From assembly GCA_943736015.1 (NCBI GenBank), contig OX031065.1:44502992-44566991 (forward strand): a DNA stretch of 64,000 nt. Direction: 5' to 3'. The translations under genes were made by a program, and so were the position numbers. The stretch is from Tridacna crocea (taxonomy: Eukaryota > Mollusca > Bivalvia > Cardiida > Cardiidae). Shown one piece after another: positions 1-10,646 of this stretch (the stretch's first letter is position 1; each line of letters starts with the position of its first letter). Under the pieces are notes generated by a model, which saw only the letters and a list, made by a program, of their open reading frames with translations, was not told the origin of the DNA and did not search any database.

Positions 1-1463
1 AATTATATATGCAAACAACAATATTCTACTCGTTATTTAACGTTTATTACCTAGATTCTATTTTATTAGTCTTTCTCGACTTATATTCTACACGTCATCT
101 AATCCTCAATGCCTACATTCTATATGACATCTTGTCCTAAGTGCTGGTGTTCTATATGTCATCTGACCCTAATTGCCAAGATTTTATGCCATCATTGCTT
201 ATTAAATTTACGTAATTAAACCTTAAATACCTAGATTCTATATGTAATGTGGCCTTCCGTGCTCATAAACTATATACTATGTATTTCATTAACCGTAATT
301 GCCTAGAATCTGTACCTCACTGCTTATTAACTACATCTATATGTCATGTTATCTAATTTGCCTTTATTCTGTATGTCATCTGGTCCTGGGTGTCTATGTT
401 CTACACGTCATCTAACCGTTATTGCCTAGATTCTGAATGTTATTTGTCCTCTGTGTTTATGCTAAGTACGTCATCTAGTTTTTGTTTGTCATCTTGTCCT
501 TAATGCGTATTAACTATGGATCTTTTTGCCTAGATTCTGTATATCATCTGGTCCTCAGTGTTTATAAATTATACGTAGTTTTACTTTAATTCTGGATTAT
601 TATGCATGTTATTTGGTCCTTATTGCTTATGTCGTGAACATCATTTTACCTAAATTAACTAGATTCTGTATGTCATCTGGTCCTCGATAATTATGATATA
701 TATCTGTTCTAATCATCATTTCATTGAATTCATATGTCATATGGTCCATGCTTATAAACTATACGTAAATGTAACCTAAATTACCTAGATTTTCTATGTC
801 ATATAGCCATTGTTTTTATTAATAAGTTCTATACGTCGTATAACCTTGATTTCCTGGATTCTGTATGTCATCGAGTCTTTGGTGTCTTCTGTTCCTTCTG
901 TTATCTAACCTAAAATGCCTGGATTCTGTATGTCATATAGCTATTGGTCTTTTTTTTTTCTATACGTCATCTAACCTTGATTACCTGGATTCTGTATGTC
1001 ATCGAGTCTTTGATGTTTATGATACTTTCGTTATCTAACCTAAATTGCCTCGATTCTGTATGTCAAATAGCCATTGGTCTTTTTTGTATACGTCATCTTA
1101 TTTTGATTACCTGGATTCTTTATCATCGAGTCTTTGGTATTTTATGTACCTTTCGTTATCTAACCTGAATTGCTTGGATTCTGTATACCATATACTATAA
1201 TAGCCATTGGTCTTTTTTTCTATATGTCTTATAACCTTAATTACCTGGATTCTGTTTGTCTTTGGTGTATATTTTCCATTCGTTATCTTACCTAAATTGC
1301 CTGGATTCTGTATGTCATACAACCATTGGTCTTTTTCTTCTATATACATCTTACCTTGATTACCTGGATTCTGTATGACATCGAGTCTTTTGTGTTTATG
1401 ATCCTTTCGTTATTGAACCTAAATTGCCTGGATTCTGTGTGTCATATAGCCATTAGTCTTTTT
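1..1463. repeat. ~65-bp minisatellite, block 1
   Basis: Diverged tandem units carry the recurring words TATACGTCATCTAACCT, CCTGGATTCTGTATGTCAT and GTGTTTATG at about 65-bp spacing (for example near 918, 983 and 1048). From about 800 to 1460 two unit types alternate, one with AGCCATTGGTCTTTT and one with GAGTCTTTGATGTTTATGA, giving a higher-order period near 130 bp (AGCCATTGG-type words near 806, 940, 1070, 1201, 1321, 1449). No coding potential is seen; ORFs here are repeat translations. Confidence 0.9.
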
Positions 1464-2690
1464 AGCTCCACTGGCCGTAGGCCAGCGGGCTTATGTCATG
1501 GCCCGGCGTCCGTCGTGCGTCCGTGCTTGCGTGCGTTAACTTTTATTTCAAACATCTTCTCTGAAACTACCCATCCACTTTTGATGAAACTTCACAGAAA
1601 TGATCCTTCCATGGTCCTCTTCAGAATTTCTTGAAAGAATTTGATTCCTTCAAAAACTCTGGTTGCCATGGCAACAAAACTGAACAATTTTGAAAATCTT
1701 TGAAAATCTTCTTGTCTGAAACCGTAAGGCCTAGACCTACCAAATTTGGCATGTAGCTTTATCTAGTGGACTATCAAGTTTCTTCAAATTATAGCCCTGG
1801 GGTCAAAATTGGCTTGGCCCCGGGGTATCACAAGTTTTACATGGGCTTATATAGGGAGAACTATGAAATTCTTCTTCTACCTAGCCATAGGGCTTAGGGC
1901 TACCAAATTTGGCATGTAGCTTTATCTGGTGGACCTTTACCAAGGGTGTCCAAATTATAGCCCCGGGGTCAAAATTGGCCCAGCCCCAGGGGTTACAAGT
2001 TTTACATGGGCTTATATAGGGAGAGCTTTAAAATTCCTCTTCTATGTAGCAATCGGGCCTAGGGCTACCGAATTTGGCATGTAGCTTTATTTACTGGTTG
2101 CCTACCAAGGGTGTCCAAATTATATCCCCGGGGTCAAAGTTGTCCCTGCCCTGGGGGGGGGGGGGTCACAAGTTTTACATGGGCCTATGTAGGGAAAATT
2201 TTCAAAATCTTTCTTGCATCTAGCCTTAAGGCCTAGGGCTACCAAAGTTTGCACGTTGTACCTTTATTTAGTTGATGTCTACCAAGTATGCCCAAATTAT
2301 AGCCCTGGGGTCAAATTTGTCCCCTCTCCGGGGTCACAATTTTTACATTGGGCTTATGCAGGGAAACTTTCAAAATCTACTCATACGTAGCTATAACGCC
2401 TAGGGCTACCAAATTTTGCATGTTTTAGCTTTATCTAGTGTGCCTCTACCAAGAAGACCCAAATTATAACCTTGGGGGTCAAGTTTGGCCCCACTCCAGG
2501 GGTCACATGGCTTTGTTGCCAAAAAAAGGCATTTCCCTGGGGTCATAAGTTTCTCGTAGAATTTTATAGAAGAAAATTTTGTATGTCTTTTACCTGAAAA
2601 AACAATTTGCCAAGTACTGTAATGTTTGGCTTGTAGTGTTTTGACTTAGTAGCCAGTGGAGCGATACAGGGCCATCTTGGCCCTCTTGTT
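1464..2690. mobile_element. Helentron/pearl-like element with tandem core (copy 1)
   Basis: The element starts AGCTCCACTGG with a small hairpin (CTGGCC GTA GGCCAG) and a CGTCCGT-rich stretch. It then has about five diverged units of ~165 bp (words CTACCAAATTTGGCATGTAGC, TTATAGCCC, GGGGTCAAA). It ends CCAGTGGAGC, then a GGGCCATC-TTGGCCC hairpin and CTCTTGTT. The start and the CCAGTGGAGC near the end are inverted partners. No protein is encoded. Hairpin plus microsatellite plus tandem core is the known layout of non-autonomous pearl/Helentron elements in bivalves; the class is inferred. It splits the minisatellite. Confidence 0.7.
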
Positions 2691-3527
2691 GTTCTATACG
2701 TCATCTTACCTAGATTACCTGGATTCTGTATGTCATTGAGTCTTTTGTGTTTATGATCCTTTTGTTTTCTAACCTAAATTAACTGGATTCTGTATGTCAT
2801 CTGGTCCTCCTCGCTTATTCAATGCACGTCATCTAACGCCAATTACCTATATTCTGTATGCCATCGGGTCTATAGTGTTTATGTTCTAAACTTCAGCTAA
2901 CCTTTGTTGCTCAGATTCTATATTTTATCTGGATCTTTGGGGTTTTGTTTAATACGCAATCTAACATAATTGCCAAGGTTGTGTATGTTATTTGGTACTC
3001 AGTGCTTTTCAACCGTATATCCAATAATCTTTATTTCCTAGATTCCGTCTGTTAATTTACTATATTTCATCTAACCCTAATTGCCAAGATGTTGTATATC
3101 GTGGACGCCTTTGTGTTTATGTTCTGTATGTCACCTAATTTCAATAGCATAGATTCTGCATCTCATTGGGTGTTTATAATCTGTACGTCCTCTAACATAA
3201 AGTACCTAGATACGATGGGTTCTATACGTCATCTGAACTTAATTGTCCAAATTCTGTTTGTCATCTTGTCCTTGGTCTTTATGTTCTATGCGTCATCTAA
3301 CCTGATTTACCTAGATTTTGTATATCATCTGGTCCTTGATCTTTATGTTCTATGCGTCATCTAACCTGATTTACCCAGATTTTGTATATCATCTGACCCT
3401 TAGTCTTTATGTTGTGTGCGTCATCTAACCTGATTTACCTAGATTTTGTATATCATCTGGTCTATGACCTTTATGTTCTATGCGTCATCTAACCTGATTT
3501 ACCTAGATTTTGTATATCATCTGGCCC
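2691..3527. repeat. ~65-bp minisatellite, block 2
   Basis: The array of block 1 continues. From about 3270 to 3527 the units are much more alike (GTCATCTAACCTGATTTACC, ATTTTGTATATCATCTGG, CTTTATGTTCTATGCG; period ~64), so this part was homogenised recently compared with the rest. Confidence 0.85.
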
Positions 3528-3530
3528 TTA

Positions 3531-4707
3531 GGCCTGTTTCACATCAGCCTTGCGATTATTTCGTCGTACGATTTCCGCCGCAAACACAATCGCTACCTAT
3601 TCGTACCCGTCGCACATACTGCAAATTTGCAAAGCGATCTCCGTACGTTGTTCGTACGGTTGACTCACGAACTGTACGGTGTCCACAGGTTGAACGTACG
3701 AAAAAAACAAAGCGACGTGTTCGCACTGCTGTCATGCGATTATCTTAAGGCTGCCGCACAAATTCTCAAGGCACCCGCAAGACTGCCGTAAGAATTTTCA
3801 AAGTTTCTTACGACCACCGCACGGCAAGCACGAATTTGCAAGACAGCTGTACGGTGTTCGTGCGATCGCCTTAAGGAGGAGGAATTATCTTCTCTTGTCC
3901 AGATTTGGATATATAATATATAGACACAATGGTATGCAGCAGCATCCTCATTCTGCAGAAGGCCTTAAAAGAGTTAACTTCGGCTATCCAGGCACATATA
4001 GGTTGCGTATTGCAGCCATGAACAGGATACTCGTAGATGAAGAACGGGAAGACGGTATTTTATGTTAAAGGCATATTTGTCACTCTTGTACAAGTACATG
4101 CTTTCTTCATCTGAACCCTGGGTTGGTGGTACCTAGGTCTTATCGGGTTCAATGGGAGATTCAGCAACCGTAGCATTCCCCTTTCCCTTTTGAGATCTTT
4201 GTTTCTGAGGCATGACCTTCTCTTCCTGAAATCTCGATAGCGACTGATGACGAACAAGATATAAAACTTTTCAAAAGGGGAGGGATGACGCTAAGTTTTC
4301 GCAAGGCATTTGCGGGGCAGCCGTGCGAATCAATACGTTGATCGTACGTTCCGCAGTAGTCTTCAGACAGATTTTCACCAAAAGCAAGGCATTCGCAAGA
4401 CAGCCGCAAGATATTCATGCGATCATCGTGCAGTCTTTGCAAGACAAACGCAAGTATAAAACCGTACGATTGATATGCGATGGTCTCAAGATAATCGTAC
4501 GGCTGCCATGTGGCAACCGTACAGTTGCCGTGCGAAGTCAAAAATCGCAAAGAAATTGCAAAGAAAATGAGCATGTTGAAAAACCAGCTTGCGACGTCTA
4601 CGGCGTTAGGAATTCGTACGGCAGTCTTGCGGAGTCCGCGCGAAGTCCTGCGATTTCCGTAAAAAATGTTCCCGTACGGCTGTCGTAAGGCTGATGTGAA
4701 ACAGGCT
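3531..4707. mobile_element. 1177-bp TIR element, PIF/Harbinger-like (non-autonomous)
   Basis: Terminal inverted repeats read GGCCTGTTTCACATCAGCC at the left and, as reverse complement, AGCCTGTTTCACATCAGCC at the right, followed by TTGCGA/TTACGA. TTA stands just outside both ends (3528-3530 and 4708-4710), which fits a 3-bp TTA duplication as in PIF/Harbinger; the class is inferred. Both flanks are rich in CGTACG, GCAAGACAGC and TGCGAT words, a subterminal repeat pattern. The middle (about 3890-4260) is different in composition and not recognised. I see no transposase. The insertion is in a homogenised minisatellite unit. Confidence 0.75.
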
Positions 4708-4710
4708 TTA

Positions 4711-4865
4711 GTCTTTATGTTGTGTGCGTCATCTAACCTGATTTACCTAGATTTTGTATATCATCTGGTCCTTGATCTTTATGTTGTGTGCGTCATCTAA
4801 CCTGATTTACCTAGATTTTGTACATCATCTGATCCTTGGTCTTCATATTCAATACTCCTCTAACC
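4711..4865. repeat. ~65-bp minisatellite, block 3
   Basis: Two further units of the homogenised subtype (CTTTATGTTGTGTGCG, TTTACCTAGATTTTGTATATC) resume directly after the TIR element, showing that the element sits inside the array. A decayed tail of the array is still visible at about 5095-5170 beyond the next MITE. Confidence 0.85.
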
Positions 4866-5094
4866 TTAACCCTTTACCAAACAATCCCTAGTTTTTACGA
4901 CCCAGAGATAGAAGTCTTTTGAAAACATTGTGGGAAAAGGAGAAAATGCTGGTTACCAGTATTTTCTCCTTTTCCCACAATGTTTTTTTCCCTTCCCAAA
5001 ACAAATTTCGATTTTTGAGTTACACGAATGTTGTCGTCTGCAAATCCTTCCAAATTGGACTAGTCTGAAATTATGTCGTTTGGTCAAGAGTTAA
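4866..5094 (-). mobile_element. PB-A MITE
   Basis: It begins and ends with TTAA and carries the PB-A ends (ACCAAACAATCCCT at the left, GTCGTTTGGTCAAGAG at the right). The central hairpin runs GAAAACATTGTGGGAAAAGG.. to its complement around a GGTTACC centre, with one arm mismatch (CCAGTATT for CCAGCATT). TTAA target sites and ends beginning CCC are features of piggyBac transposons; membership is inferred. It interrupts the minisatellite. Confidence 0.8.
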
Positions 5095-5170
5095 GTGTCT
5101 GGATTTTGTATGGCAAGTGGACCTCCGTGTTTTTGGTCTATACGTCATCTGACCTTAGTTGCCAGTGTTC

Positions 5171-5391
5171 TAGGTCTAAGCCAGTTATGTGTCCAATCTT
5201 GACATTCAGAGTTAGAACTGAAGTTAAAGATGGTTGATAAAAATGGTCTATTCAAAATGTTTAGTGCGACAAATTTTGCTTTTTTCCGTTTAAAAGAACC
5301 GTGGGGTGGATATTGAAGAAGAGCGTTTAGGTTCACGTGCGATGTTTACTGTCAAATTTTGTGTTCAATGAAAGCTTTGTTAACATTTCAG
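5171..5391. other. Unique non-coding stretch before the first exon
   Basis: No repeat or ORF is recognised. It ends in a usable 3' splice site, with a T-rich stretch and TTAACATTTCAG just before 5392, so it is probably the end of an intron. Confidence 0.5.
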
Positions 5392-5470
5392 AAAACCCTG
5401 CAGAATATTGGCTGGGTGTCAGGGGCCAACGAAGAATTAAAGACAGCCATCCCTACATCTAACAATGAAG
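5392..5470 (+). CDS. Exon of an unidentified plus-strand gene (exon a)
   Basis: A 79-bp open block lies between a good acceptor (TTAACATTTCAG) and a good donor (GAAG then GTAAGAA). In the frame used it encodes KTLQNIGWVSGANEELKTAI followed by PTSNNE, and it leaves one base (phase 1). The next candidate exon, at 8614, starts in the matching phase, so the joined frame stays open; this phase agreement is the main evidence that it is real. The sequence is not in any repeat family of the window and its composition is coding-like. I do not recognise the protein. The residues are mostly polar and charged, with no membrane segment. Upstream exons and the start codon are not in the window: everything before is satellite and mobile elements. 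Confidence 0.6.
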
Positions 5471-6438
5471 GTAAGAATCTGATTACATTCTGTGTTTGTT
5501 AGATTGCAATTATTCGAACTCGATAGTTCGAACACCGTGGATAATACGTAGTACTCGATAAAATAATCATACTTTTGAGCTACATGATTGATGTTAAGAG
5601 TGTTGTTTTAAGTAGTATAAATTACATATTACATACATATTAGCATCTGTATGATTGGTGTTATATTTGTTTTAGTAAAAAAACAACTGTCACTTACATA
5701 CACACATATTAGCATCTCTTTGATTAGTGGGTTTTTTTTTATTCTATATATTTATTGGAAAAAGAAGTATTACTTACATATTACCTACATATTAGCATAT
5801 TTTGCATTGCACCAAGTAGAAGGGAGGAGTAGCACTGGTAGCAAACTGCCCGTAATTCTGTCAATAGACGCAACTTCATGGGTCTCTTTCTAACCTATAG
5901 TTTTACACATATTTCGCTTAATTCTTATGGGGGCTTTTGTGTCCTAGCAACTTGCATATCTGCAGTTTTCATAATGACTGGCCGGCAAAGAAAGAAAATA
6001 TGGCACTTTGATTACCTAACCCTATGAGCTTTGGGGCGTTAATGTATCCTTATTTGTATATATGAGCCATGCTCTGGCATTACATAACAAAGTTAAAACA
6101 ATAATCGAGTATCCAAAAGAGCGGACTTAGATCAGACTTAAACGCAAAGGACATTTTAAATCTTACCAAAAAAAAAAAAAAAGATTTTGATCAGCTTATT
6201 CGGATGAAATTGGAATAATACATGAAACATGAAAATATATGCGGGCACCTTGGACCGAGATCAGACTGCATTTATGTACAGTTTGATTTCACCCTACGAC
6301 CCTCCATTACATAGATTCAATGACGTAGACAGCAACTTTAGGGTAACCGTGAATTACCATCCTCCATCGAGGAAAACGGATATAGTTTATACGTCGATTG
6401 TCCGTCCATCCGTTTGTCCGTACTGGTAAACGTATTAG
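5471..6438 (+). other. Intron between exons a and b, proximal part
   Basis: AT-rich intronic DNA. At about 5620-5800 there are three diverged copies of a ~75-bp unit with the words TTACATACATATTAGCAT and GATTAGTG. A poly-A run lies near 6168-6182. Nothing else is recognised. Confidence 0.5.
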
Positions 6439-6639
6439 GTCCGTATTCATCAACCATTCTTAAGAACATTCAAGGCTTAGTCTTATTCTTCAGAATTTTA
6501 TCGATGTAAAAGTAGCAGAACTTCTGATTGGCTAAACCATTTGGTTTAGCCAATCAGAAGTTCTGTTACTTTCACAGTTAGAAAATCTTGAAGAGTAAGA
6601 CAGAGAATGTTCTAAAGAATGGTTGGTGGATACAGGTCC
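6439..6639. mobile_element. CCAAT-FB fold-back element (copy 1)
   Basis: A ~200-bp near-palindrome. The outer arms read TATTCATCAACCATTCTTAAG and its complement, and the centre is GATTGGCTAAACC/GGTTTAGCCAATC. The inner arm carries AGAACTTCTG mirrored by CAGAAGTTCT, where other copies have CAACTTCTG/CAGAAGTTG. Confidence 0.85.
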
Positions 6640-6772
6640 TGGTGTTCATGAGCTTCAGTACGTTTATGATTTATTGGAAATATAGAACAAAATTGGCCTC
6701 ATAAACCAGTCCGTTTTGTGTAGAAAAATTCAACACAAAGATTGAATAAAATTTAAAAGCCACGACGTGAAC
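6640..6772. other. Short unique spacer
   Basis: Nothing recognised; AT-rich. Confidence 0.4.
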
Positions 6773-7062
6773 CCCATCTTCGCGAGCCAAGGTTACGATC
6801 ACTACGAGGTTCTTACCTTGGCTGATTGAGCCCGATTTCGAGATTCCTGCGATGCGCCCTCTATTGGATGCTGGTTATTGCCCGCCTTTACATCATATTT
6901 CTGAAAGCCAATGAAATATCGTTTTACAAACCGCTTACGAATACAATTATTCAACATGAAACGATAAGCAGACATCCACGTGGGTTTCCATGTTTACCTT
7001 CTATTCGAATGGTCGCGACCTTGTTCTATTTTTATCAAAGATGAAATGCTAAGAGGTTAGAA
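6773..7062 (+). mobile_element. MU-1 TIR element, truncated copy
   Basis: It starts CATCTTCGCGAGCCAAGGTT as do the copies at 10647 and 51502, and follows them (TGAGCCCGATTTCGAGATTC, CCAATGAAATATC, TTTTATCAAAGATGAAATGCT). The right half and right terminal repeat are missing. Confidence 0.8.
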
Positions 7063-7176
7063 CATCGTCCATCCGCCCGTTCAATTAGATAACTTCTAAA
7101 ATCTTTGATGTAAATTAATGAAATATCATAGATGTGTTCCTTAAGGTAGCCGCAGATATATTCCCCACCTCTTTTT

Positions 7177-8485
7177 AGCTCACCTGAGCACAAGGTGCTC
7201 AAGGGGAGCTTTTAGGATCACTGGATGTCCGTCGTGCGTCGTCCGTCGTGCGTCGTCAACAATTCTTTAAACATTAACTCCTCCTAAATCGCTGGGCCAA
7301 TTTGGACCAAACTTGGCTGGAATGTTCCTTGGGAGGTCCTCTTTAAAAAATGTTCACAGAATTTGATTCCGTCAAAAACTCTGGTTGCCATGGCAACCAA
7401 ATGGAATTTTCTGGGAAATTCTTTAAAAATCTTCTCTTCTGAAACCGCTGGTCAGATTATAAATAATTTCACAGAGATGTTCCTTGGGTGACCCTTTTAA
7501 AAATTGTTCGTGAAATTTTGATCCGTCAAGAAACACGGCTCTGGTGAATGGGGGCTTCTTGCACTATACAGAAATAAAGGAATTCTTAAAAATTCTTCTT
7601 CTCTGAAACAGCTGGTCAGATTTTGAAATAATTTCACAGAGATATTCCTTAAATGACCCTTTTCAAAATTTGTTCGCGAAATTTTGATCCGCCAAGAATC
7701 ATGGCTCTGGTGAATGGGAGCTACTTGCACTATACAGAAATGAAGAAATTCTTTAAAATTCTTCTTCACTGAAACCGCTGGTCAGAATTTGAAATAATTT
7801 CACAGAGATGTTCCTTGGATGACCCTTTTAAAAAATTGTTCGCGAAATTTTGATCTGTCAAGAATCATGAAATGAAGAAATTCTTTAAAATTCTTCTTCT
7901 CTGAAACCGCTGGTCAGAATTTAAAATAATTTCACAGAGATGTTCCTTGGATGACCCTTTTCAAAAATTGTTCGCGAAATTTTGATCTGTCAAGAATCAT
8001 GGCTCTGGTGAATGGGGGCTACTTGCACTATACAAAAATGAAGAAATTCTTAAAAACTCTTCTTCTCCGAAACCGCAGGTCAGATTTTGAAATTATTTCA
8101 CAGAAATGTTCCTTGGGTGACCCTTTAGAAAAGGTGTTCATGAAAGTTTGATTCGTCAATAAACATGGCTCTGGTGAATGGGGGCTACTTGCACTATATG
8201 GCCATGAAGGAATTTTTTAAAATTCTTCTCTGAAACGGCTGATCAGGTTCTGAAATAATTTCACAGAAATGTATCTTAGTTGACCCTTTTCAAAAGTTGC
8301 TCGAAATATTTTGATCCATCAAGAAACATGGCTCTGATGGCTGTGGGCTATTTACACTATACAGACATGAAGAAATTTTTAAAAATTCTTCTTCTCTGAA
8401 ATGGCTGTTTAGATTTTGAAAAAATTGGCTATGGTCCTCTCAAAAACTCAGGTGAGCGAACCAGGGCCATCTCGGCCCTCTTGTT
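7177..8485. mobile_element. Helentron/pearl-like element with tandem core (copy 2)
   Basis: The left end AGCTCACCTGAG is followed by a hairpin (GAGCACAAGGTGCTC) and a GTCCGTCGTGCGTCG stretch. Five to six diverged units of ~180 bp follow (words CTGAAACCGCTGGTCAGA, TTTCACAGAGATGTTCCTTG, TCAAGAATCATGGCTCTGGTG). The right end is CTCAGGTGAGCGA, then a GGGCCATCTCGGCCC hairpin and CTCTTGTTT. AGCTCACCTGAG and CTCAGGTGAGC pair with each other. No coding capacity. It has the same layout as the element at 1464 but a different core repeat. Confidence 0.75.
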
Positions 8486-8613
8486 TGATAATGTCGTGTC
8501 ATGGAAAAGGGGAGGTTGATGTTATCAAAAAAGTTGTTTTTTTTTTTTGGATGGGGATATCATTTCCACGAAAAAACCTGTTCCAACGACTATTATTTAT
8601 CTTTTCTTTTCAG

Positions 8614-8639
8614 CGGAGGAGTTATATAAGCTGACAAAG
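8614..8639 (+). CDS. Exon of an unidentified plus-strand gene (exon b)
   Basis: A 26-bp micro-exon lies between a strong acceptor (TTTATCTTTTCTTTTCAG) and a strong donor (AAAG then GTAAGTG). Joined to the phase-1 end of the exon at 5392-5470 it reads A-E-E-L-Y-K-L-T-K and ends in phase 0. Together with the next exon this gives a lysine/glutamate-rich segment that could be helical or coiled coil. The evidence is splice-site quality and phase agreement only; a 26-bp exon needs transcript support. The protein is not recognised. Confidence 0.5.
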
Positions 8640-8875
8640 GTAAGTGATTTCCATGTACTTAACAGATCTTTTAAGGATAGCCCCCACACATGAAATTCTT
8701 GAATCATCGCCCAAATCGTACAAATTCGGCGAAGACTCGGTTGACCCGTAATTGACACAGGGAACCAGAGCCTATCGGCCGATCGATTACAGATTACCCG
8801 AGTCTTTGCCGAATCCGTACGATTTTCAGCGATGAAAGGCGATGTTACACGAATCCCATCAGGGTGCTTTGTCCG
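8640..8875 (+). other. Intronic DNA with no recognised element
   Basis: Intron following exon b. It has a moderately GC-rich stretch around 8690-8850 with GATTCGTGT-type words but no repeat shared with other parts of the window that I can see. Confidence 0.4.
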
Positions 8876-9107
8876 TTACTCTTCACCATACACAAAATTT
8901 TTGAACGGTCCAAATTGAAAGCATTTGCAGACAACGAAATAAATGTGACTGAAGAATTGAAATTTGTTGTTGGAAGGGTAGAAAAATAAAGTGGGAAAAG
9001 AAAAAAAAAACGCTGGTCACCGGCATTTTCTCATTTTTCCCACAATGTTTTCAAAAGGCTTCTTTCATAAGGTCGTTAAAAGTCGGGATTGTGTGGTAAA
9101 TTATTGA
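8876..9107 (+). mobile_element. PB-A MITE, decayed
   Basis: Recognisable PB-A words (GTCCAAATTGAAAGCATTTG, GTGGGAAAAG, GGTCACCGGCATTTTCTC, GGGATTGTGTGGTAAA) but a damaged hairpin and lost TTAA ends. Confidence 0.7.
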
Positions 9108-9317
9108 AGCCCTAAATGTAGAAGCCTTTGAAAACATTGTAGGGGGAAATAGAGAAAAAAATGCTGGTAAACAACTTTTCCCCCCCTTGTTCCACATTGT
9201 TTTCTAATTTTTCAAAGAACATATCCATCATTTGAGCCATATTCAGTTTGTCGTCTGCAAATGCTTTCAATTTTGACAAGTCTCGAATTTTTGTCGTTTG
9301 GTAAAGAGTTAAATATG
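9108..9317 (-). mobile_element. PB-A MITE, decayed
   Basis: Inverted relative to the previous copy: AGAAGCCTTTGAAAACATTG leads, then TTTGTCGTCTGCAAATGCTT and GTCGTTTGGTAAAGAGTTAA at the end. The hairpin arms are heavily mutated. Confidence 0.7.
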
Positions 9318-9366
9318 CTGCAGTCAACATATGACAATGTAAATGTAATGACCCGTTGCCTATTAG

Positions 9367-9636
9367 TTAACCCATTACCACACAATCCCAATTTTTGACG
9401 ACCCTGAGAAAGAGGCCCTTTGAAAACATTGTGGGAAAAGGAGAAAATGCTGGTTACCAGCATTTTCTCCTTTTCCCACAATGTTTTCCTAGTTACCAGC
9501 ATTTTTCTTGTTTTCCCACATTGTTTTCCTACCTTCCTAAAATAAATTTCGATTCTTTAGTCAAATTCATTTTGTCGTCTGCAAATGCTTCCAATTTGGA
9601 CCAGTCTATAATTTTTGTCGTTTGATAAAGAGTTAA
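9367..9636 (-). mobile_element. PB-A MITE with duplicated hairpin arm
   Basis: TTAA at both ends (9367-9370 and 9633-9636), with left end CCCATTACCACACAATCCC. A perfect central hairpin around GGTTACC is followed by an extra, imperfect copy of the right arm (GTTACCAGCATTTTTCTTG to CACATTGTTTTCC), so this copy is ~40 bp longer than its relatives. Confidence 0.85.
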
Positions 9637-10126
9637 TCAACTGTATAAAGGGAACGTCGCCATAACATTGTATTCTATAGAAAGTGAAATTATTTCTCTT
9701 TTGTATTCTGATTATTATTGTAAAAGTTTTGGTACGGTTCAACGGTGACGGTATACATATTAAACCAATAGTGTCCCATCGACTGTCAAATGGTTTTTGT
9801 GGGTCGTGTAGCCCACGATCAGACTGCCAATAGCTGATGTCTTGATCTTCAATTTTTCTGATATATATCATATTCGAGTCAAGGGCATGCAGTTTTGTTA
9901 TTATAAAAAACATTTCAAATTTTTCGCTGAGAGAGAAAATTTTAACCCCTTTTCCTGGCTTTTCAACCTTTTAAATTAACAATAAAGTCAAAAAGTAAAC
10001 AAATCGGGATTTTAAATGCATTTGAATTTATATGATACCAATTTAAAGTATGGAAATTATTGTGAAAATGACAATTTGTAATTGTACGGTTGGTCCAGTG
10101 TTAATTGCTGACGGAGAAATTAACGC
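9637..10126 (+). other. Intronic DNA with no recognised element
   Basis: AT-rich, no ORF of note and no repeat recognised by eye. Confidence 0.4.
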
Positions 10127-10490
10127 AGAATCCAGATAGAAAACAGATATTTCCACAATAATATTATCCCACAAATTTGCTATGATTAAAAAAGAGTGTT
10201 ATTGTACTGCTTTAACCAAGCCACTTTTCCCTTTTTGTCTTTTCTACAATTATCATTTATAAATCTAAAACCACTATATTTTCATTACAAAGAGAGATAA
10301 TAATTACCTCCCTTTTCTGGAAACTAACAAAAGTGTCTACAAATAATTTCAAGATAGGCATAAAAAAATTTCTGGTCGGTTAAAAATTTGCAAAGGTATT
10401 ATACCTGTATTAATCCGTATTTATCAACTATCAAGAAAATATTTACGTAATGCAGCACTAGAGGTATTAGGGGTCTACTACCTTAATTTC
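10127..10490. mobile_element. PUR-1 element (copy 1)
   Basis: Shares TTATCATTTATAAATCTAAA, GATAATAATTACCTCCCTTT and ATTTCAAGATAGGCAT with copies at 49551 (reverse), 50858 and 60914. It ends GGGGTCTACTACCTTAA, the counterpart of the terminal repeat seen in the 49551 copy; the left terminal repeat is decayed. Confidence 0.75.
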
Positions 10491-10646
10491 AAAACTAGGT
10501 TAAAACCTGCCAGGTAGCTGTGTCCTTTGATTACTTTTTCCCTGATTTCATAAATATTCTGGGTTTTTTTGCAAGCAACTAACATATGGCCTGACCACAA
10601 GATAACAGACAGCCTTCTTCAAAATGTTTTCCATTCTTTTTAAATG

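Noticed and set aside
944-1634. Several small ORFs
   Set aside because: Translations of the 65-bp minisatellite and the Helentron-like element.
1-3527. Regular repeat units that could suggest a CRISPR array
   Set aside because: Units are diverged along their whole length with no constant repeat and unique spacer pattern, and the DNA is eukaryotic.
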